From: Panicum virgatum | Taxonomy: Eukaryota > Streptophyta > Magnoliopsida > Poales > Poaceae | Length of the DNA: 64,000 nt | NCBI RefSeq assembly: GCF_016808335.1 | Contig: NC_053141.1 | Coordinates: 3,361,326-3,425,325 of the forward strand | Reading direction: 5' to 3' | Part shown: one piece after another, positions 11,035-22,382 of the stretch | Layout: every line of letters begins with the position of its first letter | Numbering within the stretch: position 1 is the first letter of the stretch | Notes under the pieces: generated by a model | Told to the model about the DNA's origin: nothing | What the model saw: only the letters and a program-made list of their open reading frames with translations | Databases searched by the model: none | Position numbers and translations under genes: made by a program

Positions 11035-13269
11035 GTAGGAGGGGACCGCCCCTGGGGTTCTTCTTCCTCGTCCGCTCTCCGAAGCCGCTGACGCTTGCTA
11101 GGGTTTTCGCTAGTTGTCGCCGGAGGTGGAGATCTGGAGCCAGGAGCTGGAGGAGAGGAGGGGTTAGGGGGAGCGAGAGGGGGGAGCAGCGCCGGCCGCC
11201 GGAGGAGGAGATCTGGAGCACAGGGAGTTAGAAGAGCAGAGAGCTCCGGAGCGGGCGACGAGGCAAGCGCGAGCCGCGAGCGGCGCTGGTGCCTGCCTGG
11301 GGAGCGGAAGGGGTGGGGGCGTGGGGCGGTCAGCGGAAGGGGCGGTCGGGCGGACGAACTGAGGGAGGGAGCGGAGGTTGTTGGGCCGGGGGAGTTGCAC
11401 TACAATAAATCCTTTAATCCATGACGATTTTTTGTGACGTTTACAAAAACCATCATAAACAGACAAGATCTATGACAATTTGTGAATTTTCGTCACAAAT
11501 TTGCAAATAGCCCATATGGGCTCTAATTTGGGCCTGATATCTGTGACAAACCTCTAAAAACGTCACAGAACGAAAATAGAAATCATCATGGATTATATAT
11601 CATGCACAAACCACAATGGTGATACACAAAAATGCATTATAGTTAACATGAGCCCACGCATTAGCATAAGATACCGAGTTCACATCTGCATCCAAGTTCA
11701 CATACCAAGCTCTGATTATCTTTATGGGCTTAGTCGGCTCCCTAGAAAAAAAAACAAACCTAATCCTTTTTCCATTAAAATCATAGGTTTGATTCGCTTC
11801 AAAAATATCCAAATATTTTTTTTATTTTTCTAAATTCTTTGGACCGAATTCTTTTCTCTATTCTTTTAGCCCACTCAAATCATCATTTTTCTATCCTCCT
11901 TATTACTTTGCTAAAGGCCTATTTATTCCCTTCATTCTTGTGCCACCGCAGCCCAGGCCCAACTCCGGCCTTTCTTGACTTGGTCCATACCAGAAAAAAA
12001 ATAGGACAAAAATTAAAAAAAATGGCGCACAAGGGAATCGAACTCACTACCACTGTCTAAGACTAAAGCAGTCCAACCACTGCCCTAGGCACTTGTTTGT
12101 GTTTAGGGGGCACCAAAATGCCTTCTAAATAAAACATTTCTATATCGGAAAAAATATGGTGTGCCCAGATGTCGATCCCAAGACCTCAGCAATGGGCTGA
12201 GCTCGGGTTACCACTGGTGCATTGGACTGGTTGTGGTACGTACTGGCATTAAGTTCTATCTGTACAATATTAGTCCACGTGGATAGGGATGAAGAACATA
12301 TGCATAGTTCGTCTTTTCTTTTTAATCTACATTTAAAATCTGTAATCGGTATTTCTACCTCATTAAAACTCCAAATTTGATATTTCTTTTTTCTGATTTT
12401 TTCTAAAATCACGTTCTTTCATTTTATAGTATTTATTTGTATGTTAATTACTATTATTATAATTTTTACATGTGATTTGTTTTCTTCCACCCTAGTAGAG
12501 AATAGAAAAATATGTTTTTGTAGAAAAATTTGTAACGTAACTTCATATTTTATAATATTATGGCGAAAATAAGGTTGTATCCAAATTCGAGGTGCATACG
12601 AGTTCAAAAATATAATGAGTTACTCAAATCTCAAAGTTTCACTTGAGTTTTACAAAACTATATGAGAGATAATCCTTTTATGAACAATGTATGATCCAAC
12701 TTTACTAAAACTATTTAAAACTTTTATGTAAAGATTATGGACCAAAAATATGTTATCATGTCAACTTTTAGAATTTGTTGACCAAATTTAGATATTATTG
12801 CAATTATTATGTGGTAATTTGGAGAAAAAAGTTTGAATTGTCCATAGAAGATAATTGAATTTGTTATCTATCTCTAAAGATATGGACTAGAATAGAACAT
12901 ATGAGCCTAAATATAATTTTGTACAATTTTTGTAATTTTTTTGGTGGTGCACATAGCTCAACTTGAAATTACTTTTGAAAAGCACACAGAAATTCATTTA
13001 ATTGACAATATATACCAAATCTGTTCAAAAATTCTTGAAACTCCTGTATAACAATTTATATGTTTTCTATTACATGCAAAAAAATCTATTTGGGTATATA
13101 AGAATATATTACATGTAACAAAACTCACAAGGCAACCTTAATTAGTTGAAAATTGAAAAGAATATTAAAATGTAATGGGCCACGACAACCTCAAATCAGT
13201 CCAAATCATTAAATCAAAGGCCCAACTCGACATTGCCTTAATCTAAACTATCGGATCAGAGTGGACAGC

Positions 13270-14145
13270 TGAGATGCATCTGATATCAGATAAATATCGG
13301 GTCATTCCCGGCTCTCCGACGCAAACCCTAACCCTTAACCCCTCCCTCAGATCCGCCGCGCCTTCCCTTACAGTCGTCCCGCCTCCCTTCCTCTTCGTGG
13401 CCGGCCCCCGCCACCGGCGGCGCCCCCCTCCACTGCTCCTCGCGTCCCCGCCTCCTACCCCGGCACCACGCGTCCCCAACTCCTACCCCGGCTGGCCCAT
13501 GGTGAAGGGGCGCATGACACCGGCCTCGCGAAGCCCCGAGCCCGGCATGGAGGCGGCACGCTGGTGCCGCTCGGAGCAGCACCGCGCCGCGGCGAGCTGC
13601 TGCTGCGGTCGATAGATTCGGGGGCACTGTCGATGGATCCGAGCTGCTACCGGGCAAGGCCTCGTCGGGCGGGTCGCCGCTGCACATGGCCGCATCACCA
13701 CCCGCGCCTGCCGCTGCTCCTTCTCCAATCCAGCGGCAGGAATGGATCCAGGGGCTCCAGGCCTGCTACTAGCGGCGGCAGGAGGTCAACGGCGGGCGCC
13801 GAGTGGACTCGAGGTAGGCGGTCGCGGCCGCGAAATCTCGGCGGCGCTCGGCCTTGTCCGCTAGCGCGAGGAGCCCCTCCACGAAATCACGATGCTGGTG
13901 CGCGTCTTCCCTCAGATCCAGTCAGAGGATGGCAGCTTGTGCAGGTTCTTCCATCCTCATCCTCTCCTTCCGTTTCTCATTGCAAATCCGTGCGGCGCTT
14001 GTCCCACGGTGAGTTGAGAAAATTGATCCGTGCATCCAGTCCTAAAGCCTATAGCCTCGTCCCATTATCTGTACTTGTAACTAATTTTACCACCTGGTGA
14101 TGGTTCTTGCCGAGGCCAAGGTATCTACAAATGTGATGGTTCTTG
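13270..14145 (+). pseudogene. Captured GC-rich exonic sequence of unknown origin inside CACTA
   Basis: GC-rich, with splice-like junctions and several competing short frames, none convincing over its whole length. One frame reads EEPLHEITMLVRVFPQIQSE at about 13869-13930 and another reads SPEPGMEAARWCR near 13540. It is followed by the QLQ fragment at 14153. It may derive from one or several host genes captured with introns. I do not recognise the parents apart from the adjacent GRF piece. Confidence 0.35.
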
Positions 14146-14152
14146 CTGACGC

Positions 14153-14225
14153 CAGGAGCTGGAGCACCAGGCGCTCATATACAAGTACCTCGTCTGTCCT
14201 GCCAGACCTCCTCCCTATCTGTCAT
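14153..14225 (+). pseudogene. Captured QLQ-domain fragment of a growth-regulating factor
   Basis: Plus-strand translation gives QELEHQALIYKYLV followed by a degenerate P-rich stretch where GRF proteins have VPVPPDLLLPIR. The QLQ domain of GRF transcription factors is the segment that binds GIF co-activators, and this core is highly conserved. The adjoining WRC DNA-binding domain is not recognisable. The fragment is out of frame with surrounding ORFs and sits inside a CACTA element, so it is a transduplicated piece and not a gene. It is identical in unit B. Confidence 0.7.
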
Positions 14226-16080
14226 TGCTTCGTCCAGCAGATCTCACTATTTTTCGCAGTTGATTTTGTGTGTTGCAGTCGTGGAGATTAAACAGAGGCT
14301 TGCGAGCAACCAAAGCCCATGGCCAAACCACTCCTGCATTGCTGGTATAGTGTTCGATGAAATGTCCCTTGCATGGTAAGCGCCACAAATTCTGTCACAA
14401 ATTTAATTTACTTTCACACATGTTCTTTACCTGCAACTATATCATTGCCAAAGTATATCATTGTCATTTTATCTGCAGTCCCTTGTTCCTTAATAAAAGG
14501 TGAAGTTATAGGTTGTATATTTCCTTGTACAAAGTGGTATTCTTTCTTGCTCGTCCACACAAGTTTAAATTGTTGCCATTAGTAGCCAGCACGGCTTTCC
14601 TCTTTGTTAAAACAATTTGCATGCCGGATATTCATTCAAATGTCTAACTGAATCTATGGAACAAGAATTGAAATCTTGCCTTTTCATTTTATCATCTGAT
14701 ATCCAGTTTTCAAAGTTATAGTGTATCATTTTTTCTTTAGAGGAGTTCATTTCCAAGTTAAAGAAAAAAATTATAGTAGATCCTTTTTTGTTTGAAGGAT
14801 ACAAGTGTTCATTTCCAAGTTAAAGAAATGTTGCATGAGCATCCAGTATATGGTACACCACTGCATAGTGTTGCAAATATTTTGACCTATCTCCTGTGTT
14901 TGTTGAAAATACAATATGAACTTTTACATGGATTTAATATTTGCATGTCAGGGGCTCTCGGTCAGCAACAAGCAGCAATCTAACAGGCCATGAGGGGCTC
15001 AAGAAATATTTTGCTCTAGGTCAGCTTCAAAATCAACAAAGTTAAGCGATATGGTGGTCTGTTAGATTTGGGGGAACTTCATCTTTTGCAGGAACCAAAC
15101 TTTGCCGCTGCAGCTTCATATTTTGTTGGTTTGTTAGCTTTTGGTCGAACTTCAACCAAATTTTGGTGCTGCTGGTTCAGATTCTTGCTAAAACCTATTT
15201 TTTGTTGTTTCTTGTCAATTATGTGGTCTTGGAATGTTACTGTTAGTTCTCATAGATGGAAAAACTCTATGTAATGCAAATCTTATTCTGTTATTCATGT
15301 GAATTTGAGCTGGAATTGCTTATTGTGAATTATGGGTTGGAACTTCCATTTTAATAAATGGGCTGAAATCAGGCCCAACTTGGTGGCCCACTCTGAATTG
15401 GGCCCATCCACTCATGGGCTATGTTGCTGACGTCTCTAGCCACATCACCTACCATGTCAGCAGCCATATCATTTTCACGTCAATTTACACATCATCATTG
15501 GTATCCACGTCATCGCCAAGTCAACAGCCATGTCATTCTCCATGTCATCAATGTGTGACGTGGCAATTGAATCTGTGACGAAAATTATACTGTTTGTGAC
15601 ATTTATTTTCGTCATAAAAAATGGGCTTGGGTTGGGCTTTGGGGGCCCGGGGACATTCTATGACGGTTTTGAAACGTCATGGATCAATCAATCCATGACG
15701 AAAATTTAAAGAACGTTACGAGGTGTGATCTATGACGCTCAATACATGACGCTATTTGAGATCGTCATAAATACTGCTCTATGACGGTTTTTTAGTGATC
15801 TATGATGAAATTTAATCGTCACGGATCAACAGATTTTTTGTAGTGTTGGGATGCTGATGGGTAGGCGGGCCGCTATCGGGCTGGCCTTCAAATTCCGTGC
15901 CAGGCCGTGCCAGCCCACGAGCTGGGGTGACGGCCCAAGCCCGGGCACGGTTGACGGGCCGGGCCAGCCCGGGCACGGTGGGGAGCGGGCCGGGCCGGGC
16001 CGTGCTTGGACCGGACCAAATTGGTCGTGCTTCGGGCGGACTCACGGGCTGCGGGCTGCATGGACATCAATACTCATGTC

Positions 16081-16790
16081 CTCCCTTTTGCCTAACGGAG
16101 ATGACTACTCGTATAAGATTGTTTCTCCCAATCGAATCACCTTTGTGTTTATTCTCAAAAAAAAAAAATCGAATCATCTTTGTTTTTTTTTCCATTCCCC
16201 CTCTCTTCCCTTGACCAGAGAAGGTACATCTGGGCGGAAGGGATTAAAATTTACCAAACTAGCAATGAGGAGAAAAGGAAATCACGGCTGGGTCTGGGAA
16301 AGGTGACCGATTGATGAGCTAGAGCCGCAGCTTTCTCGCGTGTCTGGTGGGTGCCTGCGTCTAGTCGGAAGCCGGTCAGTAATCGCCGCCGCGCCCGCCA
16401 GCCTGCCCGCACGAGGTGGCTAGTGAGTATAGACAGGCCGACATCGGACGGTGAAGACTTTTGCACGCCACGATGCGGGCCGAGCGACGTTTTTGCAGGG
16501 AATTCCTTTTTGCAGGTTGCGGGCTGAGCTGGACTGTGTCGTGTGCGAGGTGATACACAGGGGTACGTAGTGATAGAAATATGCGCGATTTCTTTGTGAT
16601 TTTTCAATTCAGTTTTTTTTTCCTGTGCTGCTTCTCACGCTTTTTTCTTGAGAAACCATCCGGTATCATTCATTTTTCTTTTCTTTTTTGTTTTTTATAG
16701 GATGTGTGGTTGCTTGACGTTTGGACAGAAAAATCACACAAGATTTTCTCTGCGTGGAAAATAAAGATGCGGGCGTACAAGTGTATATAG
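16081..16790. other. Decayed copy of the 5' flank of the hAT-derived gene, unit A
   Basis: Aligns in the same orientation with about 55000-55790, the start-codon region and upstream DNA of the intact hAT-derived gene. Shared landmarks are ATGTCC...TTTTGCCT, CAATCGAATCAC, GACCGAT.GATGAGCTAG, GGTCAGTAATCGC, AGGTTGCGGGCTGAGCTGG and CATCCGGTATCATTC. Similarity is patchy with many indels, so this duplication is much older than the A/B duplication. No coding function. Confidence 0.7.
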
Positions 16791-17603
16791 AAATACACAA
16801 AATAAATAAAAGATAGGGAACACAAACTTTATTTATATTTTAAAAATATAAATACAGGTTCCCTTATACAAGTGCGCGCTCCATAGCCTGCCGCCGTTGG
16901 GCAGATCTGACTTGGGCGATGTGGTCTTCTGATTCTCAGGGCCTCTCGAGAAGTTTCTGGTTAATTACCTCAGCAAGTCTAGCTTGCTAGAGTACCTCCG
17001 ATTAAGCTGCGGTGATCGTCGTCTTCAGTCTTCGCTTCACGTTCTCCATGCACGATGATGGTGGTGGTGGTGTAGATGTGGGCGTCGACGTCTCTATGGC
17101 CTCATCGATGTCCATGAGCCGGTGTAGCGCAGCTGGAACATCAGCGGCGCCCTCACATGTCGTCGTTGGTCTCGTCGATGTCGAACGGCGACGTAGTCGT
17201 AGTAGAGGTATGTTGGTGGTGCATGGTTTGCAGGAGCGAAGCCGTCTCCGACGTCTTGGCAGCATCGTCGAGGTAGAAGCTGTTGGAGAAGAGGGTGTCG
17301 CCAACCCATGAGCATGTGTGACGCATCTGGAACATCAGCGCCACCCACTCGCCAGCGTCGTTTGCCTCGCCGGTGTCGAACGGTGCGTAGTCATTGCAGT
17401 TGATGAAGCCGGTGTAGGTGTAGGCGTGTAGCATAGCTGGAGCATCAGCTTCGTCGTCCGTCTCGCCGGTGGTGGACGTCGCGTAGTTGTCGCTGTGGAT
17501 CGTCGATGACGGAGCCGAGTGTCACGGCTGCCCGGCCCGTTCGTCAGGGGTCTTCAAGTAAACTGCAGGAAGGCGCCATCTGCTGATAGCCTCCTCTTGA
17601 AAT

Positions 17604-18162
17604 TGTTGACGATTAAAATTGGCAGAGACCGGTCTGACCGGTGTGTTCAGGCGGTCTGACCGGTCGAGGCGTCTGTAGCCGGTCTGGCACGACCAACCGG
17701 TCTGACCGGTGGGTCTGACCGGTCTGACCGGTCAAGGCAGGGTCCTAGTACAACTCATGGTTTTCATAGATTTAGATCTTGTAATAGAATTTCTTGCGGG
17801 ACAAGTCCACTCCGCCCTATAAATATAAAGGGTCATGGTCGATTGAGGGTATCCAATCGCATCTATCAAAAACATTTTATCTTTTTACCTTTTCTTCCAA
17901 CCCTATGTGTTGTTCGTCTCTCGTCTCCATGGCGTGAGGGGGCACCCTAGCTGGCCTGCCGAGCCTAGGGCAACCTAAGGTGTGCTTGCCTTGCCGGGGT
18001 CCCTCCTGGGCGAGCGTTGGTTGGATCTTTGTCGGGCTTCCCGGCGAAACCGGTCTGACCGGCCACCAAACTCGTCTGACTGGATCTCGCGGAGGTGCTG
18101 CAAGGAGCCCTCTGCGAGGTGCACGCGACGTACTCGTGTGACGGCGCGTTTCAGCGTCAACA
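17604..18162 (+). repeat. 5' LTR of the non-autonomous Gypsy element, unit A
   Basis: 559 bp with the same termini as the 3' LTR. A TATA-like CCTATAAATATAAAGG lies at about 17817-17832, which would place the RNA start about 30 bases on. It contains seven or more full or partial copies of ACCGGTCTGACCGGT. Confidence 0.85.
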
Positions 18163-18248
18163 CACTTTTTGGCGACTCCGCTGTGGAAGAGAATCTGGCC
18201 ATTATAGCCGATCTATCAAACTCCAGTGTCATGATAGCGCTTGAATGA

Positions 18249-20120
18249 TTGCCTGAAGACCTACGCAAGGACATCGACATAAATATGCATACTCACTGTT
18301 ATCGGGTAACGAAACTAGGTGTCATCATGATGAAGATATCTGCCATCAACGAGTATAGGATGTTCGATCTACCAAAACACTGTAAGTCCACGGTTAGCTT
18401 TATAACTAGTTTGCTTAGTTTTGTGGATGAGCTGATTAGTAAAAAGAAGAGTGTAGATTCAATTTCCGTTATTCAAAAGTCGGCTATTGAGAAGCCGACT
18501 AATAATCCTTGCAATGATTTGCCAACTTGTGATGTTGTTAGTCACGATACAATTCAGCCGTTCCAAGCCGAAATTATCGAACCAAATTCCCCTAGCAAGA
18601 GCACAGAGAATAAATCTAGTACTTCTACGCTCGGGGGGCAACAAAACAAAGGCAAAGGTGTCGGTTGCACCGCAACCGGTCTGACCGGTTCTCCGACCGG
18701 TCTAACCGCCTCGTCTAAGGTTTCGCCGAATAATTCAAAATCTAAGATGGTTAAACCCAAAAAACCTGAGATTGGTGTTTGGAAAACAGTTGAAGCCAAA
18801 GGTCGTAAAAAGCATCAAAAGGAAAAGCCGAAGCCTTTTCATAGAGAGCTTCCGGCTAAATCTAAAAGGCAAATTAATGTCAATGATGCTAGTCGGTCTA
18901 AAAATTTTAAGCAACCAAAATTTGCTTCAAAATAGAAATTCCGTAAACAGAATCGGCAATGGAGCAATCCTCACATATCAATGCCGTTTCTATCATATGG
19001 AGCACCTCTACATGTGCCATGGAAATTTTATTTTAATATGCATTATTCTTATCCTCCATGATCTTATAATTCGTATATGCCATTTCCTCCTAGATATTTT
19101 TGTTCAGATTATATTACGTATAAGGAATCGGCAAATAAAAAGTCACCACCTCCCAACAATAGCCGTTTTAATCATAAAAATCGATCTGTGTAAAAAAAAC
19201 ATAAGGTGACTAAACAAGTCTATCGTGTCAAAAAAGATGGCCGATTAACTAAAAATTCAGATTTGACATTAGACAAAGAAATGCCGATCATTGAAGAAAC
19301 ATCGGCTAGTTCTATTGATCAAATTGCCTCTGATGTTAAACATGCTTGAAAATATATAGCTGAACAACAATTAAGTTCGGCTGGGGGGCAAGACAAAAAA
19401 GAAAAGGCCGGCGACAAGCCAACTGGTCTCACCGGTTCCCTGACCGGTCTGACCGGTACGCCGACCGGTCTGACAGGTACTCAGTCCTGTCTGACCGGTG
19501 CATCTAGCGAACCTGAGAGTTCCTCCAAAAGAAAAATAAGACCGAGTTTTAAAGAACTCTTAGCCAAATATGGGAAGCAAGCAGCTACTCAGAAGAAGAA
19601 GAAGCAGCTAGGTGAAGTTAAGGATATGAGATCATCGTCGAAACTTCAGGAGCAATCGATTTGTTGTCCATATCAAAATAATTATGTTGATGCGCATTAT
19701 GGCCCGGTTACTCCCTGGTTTCATCCTTACTTTTATACGCCCTTGGATTATAATAGGATGCATATGCAATCATATTACATTCAATATCCTCCTATATATC
19801 CAAATCATGCTTCACCACAAAGACCGATTATTGCTAGCAATAATCCAGTCAGAAAGGATTTTGATTGCAGTAAAGAGGGTGAGAAGAGCATGAAGCAAGA
19901 TTCAAAATATTTACAGCCGAGGTGGTGTCCATCAGGCTTATCTCACACTCAAAAAAGGAGGCTGCAACGTATGCACAAGGAGAAATCGATGGAACAACAA
20001 ATGGAGGTCGAGTCAACAAAGTCAGTAGCCATGAAAAAAAATTTGGAGACCGAAATAAATTGTTTCATCATCAACTTGAAGAAAAGCAAGACATGGCCGA
20101 TAATTTTTTATCGTCCTTAG
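18249..20120 (+). pseudogene. Broken gag-like coding region of the non-autonomous Gypsy element, unit A
   Basis: A 228-codon frame (18249-18935) is Lys/Ser-rich and contains TGLTGSPTGLTA. The same reading continues past stops and small indels to another open part (19626-20120) that includes RWCPSGLSHTQKRRLQR, a segment seen in the gag/pre-protease region of grass Gypsy polyproteins. At 19415-19505 a stretch encodes repeated TGLTG units. There are at least four interruptions. No zinc knuckle, protease or RT is present, so the element would need another element's proteins in trans. Confidence 0.7.
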
Positions 20121-20223
20121 CACAAAAAATGGCCGATGTATTATTGATCATCACCCTTAGACAATTTTGATCCAGATGAGTGTTCTTTGACACGCAAGCT
20201 TTGCCAAAGAACAGGGGGGCCTA

Positions 20224-20756
20224 TGTTGACGACCAAAATTGGCAGAGACCAGTCTGACCGGTGTGTTCAGGCGGTCTGACCGGTCGAGGCGTCTGTAGCC
20301 GGTCTGGCACGACCAACCGGTCTGACCGGTGGGTCTGACCGGTCAAGGCAGGGTCCTAGTACAACTCGTGGTTTTCATAGATTTAGATCTTGTAATAGAA
20401 TTTCTTGCGGAACAAATCCACTCCGCCCTATAAATATAAATATAAAGGGTCACGCCGATTGAGTGTATCCAATTGCATCTATCAAACACATTTTATCTTT
20501 TTACCTTTTCTTCCAACCCTATGTGCTGTTCATCTCTCGTCTCCATGGCTTGAGGGGGCGCCCTAGCTGGCCTGCCGAGCCTAGGGCAACCCAATGTGCG
20601 CTTGCCCTGCCGGGGTCCCTCCCGGGCGAGCGTTTGTTGGATCTTCGTCGAGCTTCCCGGCGAAACCGGTCTGACCGGATCTCGCGGAGGTGCTGCAAGA
20701 GCCCTCTGCAAGGTGCACGCGACGTGCTCGTGTGACGGCACGTTTTAGCGTCAACA
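20224..20756 (+). repeat. 3' LTR of the non-autonomous Gypsy element, unit A
   Basis: 533 bp, TGTTGACG...CGTCAACA. Compared with unit B (43887-44441, 555 bp) it lacks about 20 bp, one repeat of the CCGGTCTGACCGG motif plus spacer near 20670, and one G near 20698. Both could be slippage between repeats. A TATA-like CCTATAAATATAAA lies at about 20428-20442. Confidence 0.85.
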
Positions 20757-21504
20757 GAAATATAATCTCTAATTCATGCCACACGAGAATAAAGTGTGTG
20801 TGCATGGTCTTCACGCAAGGAACTCCATGCATGTGCACAGACGCTCGCCCGTGCATGTCTTGCACTCGTTTGTGCATGTCGATGTGTAATATGAGCTCGG
20901 CGTCGTCGCCGTCCTTGCGTCCGGCAGTCCTTCGGTGTTGGCGTCGTCGCGTCCGACAGCCCCTCGCTCGGCTATCACGTGGATATGGCTGCGCAGCTCG
21001 GTGCGCGTCCGGCAACCCTTCGGTGCCGGCGTCGTCGCGTCCGACAGCCCCATCGGCTATCACGTGGAGATGGCCGCGCAGCTCAGCGCCGTACTTGCGT
21101 CCTCGCCTCTGGTAGCTCCTTGGCTTCGGTGCCGTCGCGTCCGGCAGCCCTTCGACGCCAGTGTCGTCTTCCGTCTAGGTGTGGAGCGGCCTTGCGGCGC
21201 CGTCGCCGTCTTCTCGACGGGCTCCACCTTCTCCATCGCTCCAGCGGCACGAGCGGACGATAGCCTGTGCCGCCGAAGATGTACAGCGGCATCGTGATCT
21301 CTTCTCGGCAACGACAGCACGGCCGCCGGCTCCGAGAACGGCGAAGTGGTGGACGGCTGGTAGATGAATGTCGAGGTCGCCGCCACCGGCCGTGCCTAGC
21401 GGAGACGAGCGAGACGAGGATGTCGACGCTGCAGCCGAGATGGACGTCGAGGTATCGACGGGGTGTTGAGGACGCCGATGTCGACGCTGCCGCCGGGATG
21501 GACG

Positions 21505-21610
21505 TACGGTGTCGAGGACGCCGCCGGCCTAATGGATGGACGTCGCAGTTTCGAGGACGCCGCCGGCCTGGTGGATGGACGTCGCAGTGTCGAGGACGCC
21601 GCCGGTCTGG
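21505..21610. repeat. 42-bp minisatellite, three copies, unit A
   Basis: GTCGAGGACGCCGCCGGCCT-type units of about 42 bp repeat three times with few changes. In the minus-strand frame they give three 14-residue Ala/Ser/Arg repeats. A second pair of repeats of about 75 bp, with CGTCCGGCA.CCCTTCGGTG.CGGCGTCGTCGCGTCCGACAG-like units, lies at 20921-21090. Confidence 0.7.
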
Positions 21611-22382
21611 TGGCGATGGACGTCGAGATGCCGCGTGCGTTCCTGCTTCCTCTCGCCGCGTGTTGCTTGCGTGGTTGGCTTGAAGAGCTCGTGCGTGCGT
21701 GCTCCTCCTGTGTGATGGCGCGGGTCTGTGGCCGCCGCCTTCTTGGTTGATGCACCGCCGTATGAAGTGCCTCGCCGCCGGCCCCCTCGTGACGATGGAT
21801 GGCGTGGATCCGCGGCCGCCGCCGCGTCATTGCGCCGCTGCCCCGGCGTGCCGTCGTGTTGGATCTACGGCCGCTCCGTCGTGGTCAGTGCGCCTGGCGA
21901 GGCTGCGGCATCTCAGCGGCATGCCTCCATGGATGATCTTGGAAGTCGCCGGCGGTCCGAGACGGGGAGTTTGATGGCGGCCGGCGATCCCTCGACTCCG
22001 ACGCATGGCTTGGACGACGATGGACGAGCGCGCCTGCCTCCCTTGTTTCTCCGCTCGTCAAGGCGAGTCAGAGGTGCATGGCGTCATCTGCACTCTGATG
22101 GGGATGGGGGATGGGGACGCGCCTCCCTCGCCCCCTCGGCTCTTTCAGCCGCCGGCTGCTCCGATCCCAGAAAAAGAACCCCCTGCCCCAGGGGCGCACG
22201 GGCCTTTATATAAGTCGAGGTTAGGTTAACGTGCAGCCCCAGGTTCTCTCATCCAGCGTCGCCGGCTTTCAGTTGAGAGAACTCTACAGTCCTTATCCGC
22301 TCGGCGTGCAGAACGGAAGATAAGCGTCGTGACCATCCAGACTCACTGCACCGTGGGCCTCAGACCGAGAATACCCTCCAGC

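Larger units (their letters stand above)
11398..15845. mobile_element. Non-autonomous CACTA element carrying gene fragments, unit A
   Basis: The left end is CACTACAATAAATC and the right end, reverse-complemented, is CACTACAAAAAATC. Matching continues with ATCC.TGACGAT, about 30 bases with few mismatches. The 3-bp TSD TTG is present on both sides (11395-11397, 15846-15848). ATGACG/CGTCAT motifs are dense in the first 200 and last 300 bases, as expected for subterminal binding sites. No transposase is encoded. The GC-rich interior at 13270-14230 is unlike the AT-rich remainder and contains captured exonic sequence, including a GRF QLQ fragment. Positions 11600-13240 and 14400-15300 are AT-rich filler without recognised coding content. 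Confidence 0.88.
10626..16072. mobile_element. hAT element with captured exon, unit A (interrupted by CACTA)
   Basis: The termini read CATAGATGTCCATC on the left and, reverse-complemented, TATTGATGTCCATG on the right. The 8-bp sequence CTCATGTC flanks both ends (10618-10625, 16073-16080), the TSD length of hAT elements. Subterminal GGGCC/GGCCC-rich arrays lie inside both ends (10640-10800 and 15870-16060). Without the nested CACTA the element is about 1 kb, encodes no transposase and so is non-autonomous. It inserted in the decayed 5' flank of the hAT-derived gene. Confidence 0.75.
17604..20756 (+). mobile_element. Non-autonomous Ty3/Gypsy element, unit A (3.15 kb)
   Basis: LTRs at 17604-18162 (559 bp) and 20224-20756 (533 bp) start TGTTGACG and end CGTCAACA. 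The 5-bp TSD GAAAT is present at 17599-17603 and 20757-20761. The sequence after the 5' LTR, TTTTTGGCGACTCCGCTG, fits a tRNA-derived primer-binding site, and CAAAGAACAGGGGGGCCTA precedes the 3' LTR as a polypurine tract. The interior has a broken gag-like frame and no protease, RT, RNase H or integrase. The LTRs differ by several percent including indels, so the insertion is much older than the A/B duplication. The LTRs contain arrays of CCGGTCTGACCGGT. Confidence 0.9.
16800..22214 (-). pseudogene. Minus-strand transcription-unit-like region, unit A, interrupted by a Gypsy element
   Basis: On the minus strand a TATA box (CTTATATAAAGG, 22203-22214) is followed by about 1.4 kb of GC-rich, exon-like sequence (22180-20800), then the Gypsy insertion, then a further GC-rich exon-like stretch (17560-17000) and an AATAAA at about 16826-16832. 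TTTCCTGCAG just past the insertion site resembles an acceptor, so the retroelement may sit in an intron. Frames include 21396-21830 (144 codons, with a 14-residue repeat RPAASSTLRRPS-like, three copies) and 17153-17434 (starting MLHAYTYTGFINCNDYAPF). Three diverged copies of a block of about 150 bp (CTGGAACATCAGC...) lie at 17110-17510. I do not recognise the protein, and coding is not established. Confidence 0.35.

Noticed and set aside
13323..13345. CCCTAACCC-type telomere-like sequence (also AAACCCTAAACCCTAA near 47925)
   Set aside because: Only two degenerate units in each place, inside or beside transposons; not a telomeric array.
13535..13580. Possible WRC domain of the captured GRF gene (SPEPGMEAARWCR)
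   Set aside because: Only a few residues resemble the WRC start, and the Cys/His pattern of the domain is absent.
16251..16607. 118-codon minus-strand frame in the decayed 5' flank
   Set aside because: It lies in DNA homologous to non-coding upstream sequence of the hAT-derived gene and has no domain.
17604..20756. CCGGTCTGACCGGT arrays as a possible CRISPR-like repeat
   Set aside because: Spacing is irregular, spacers are not unique, and the arrays lie in LTRs of a plant retroelement.
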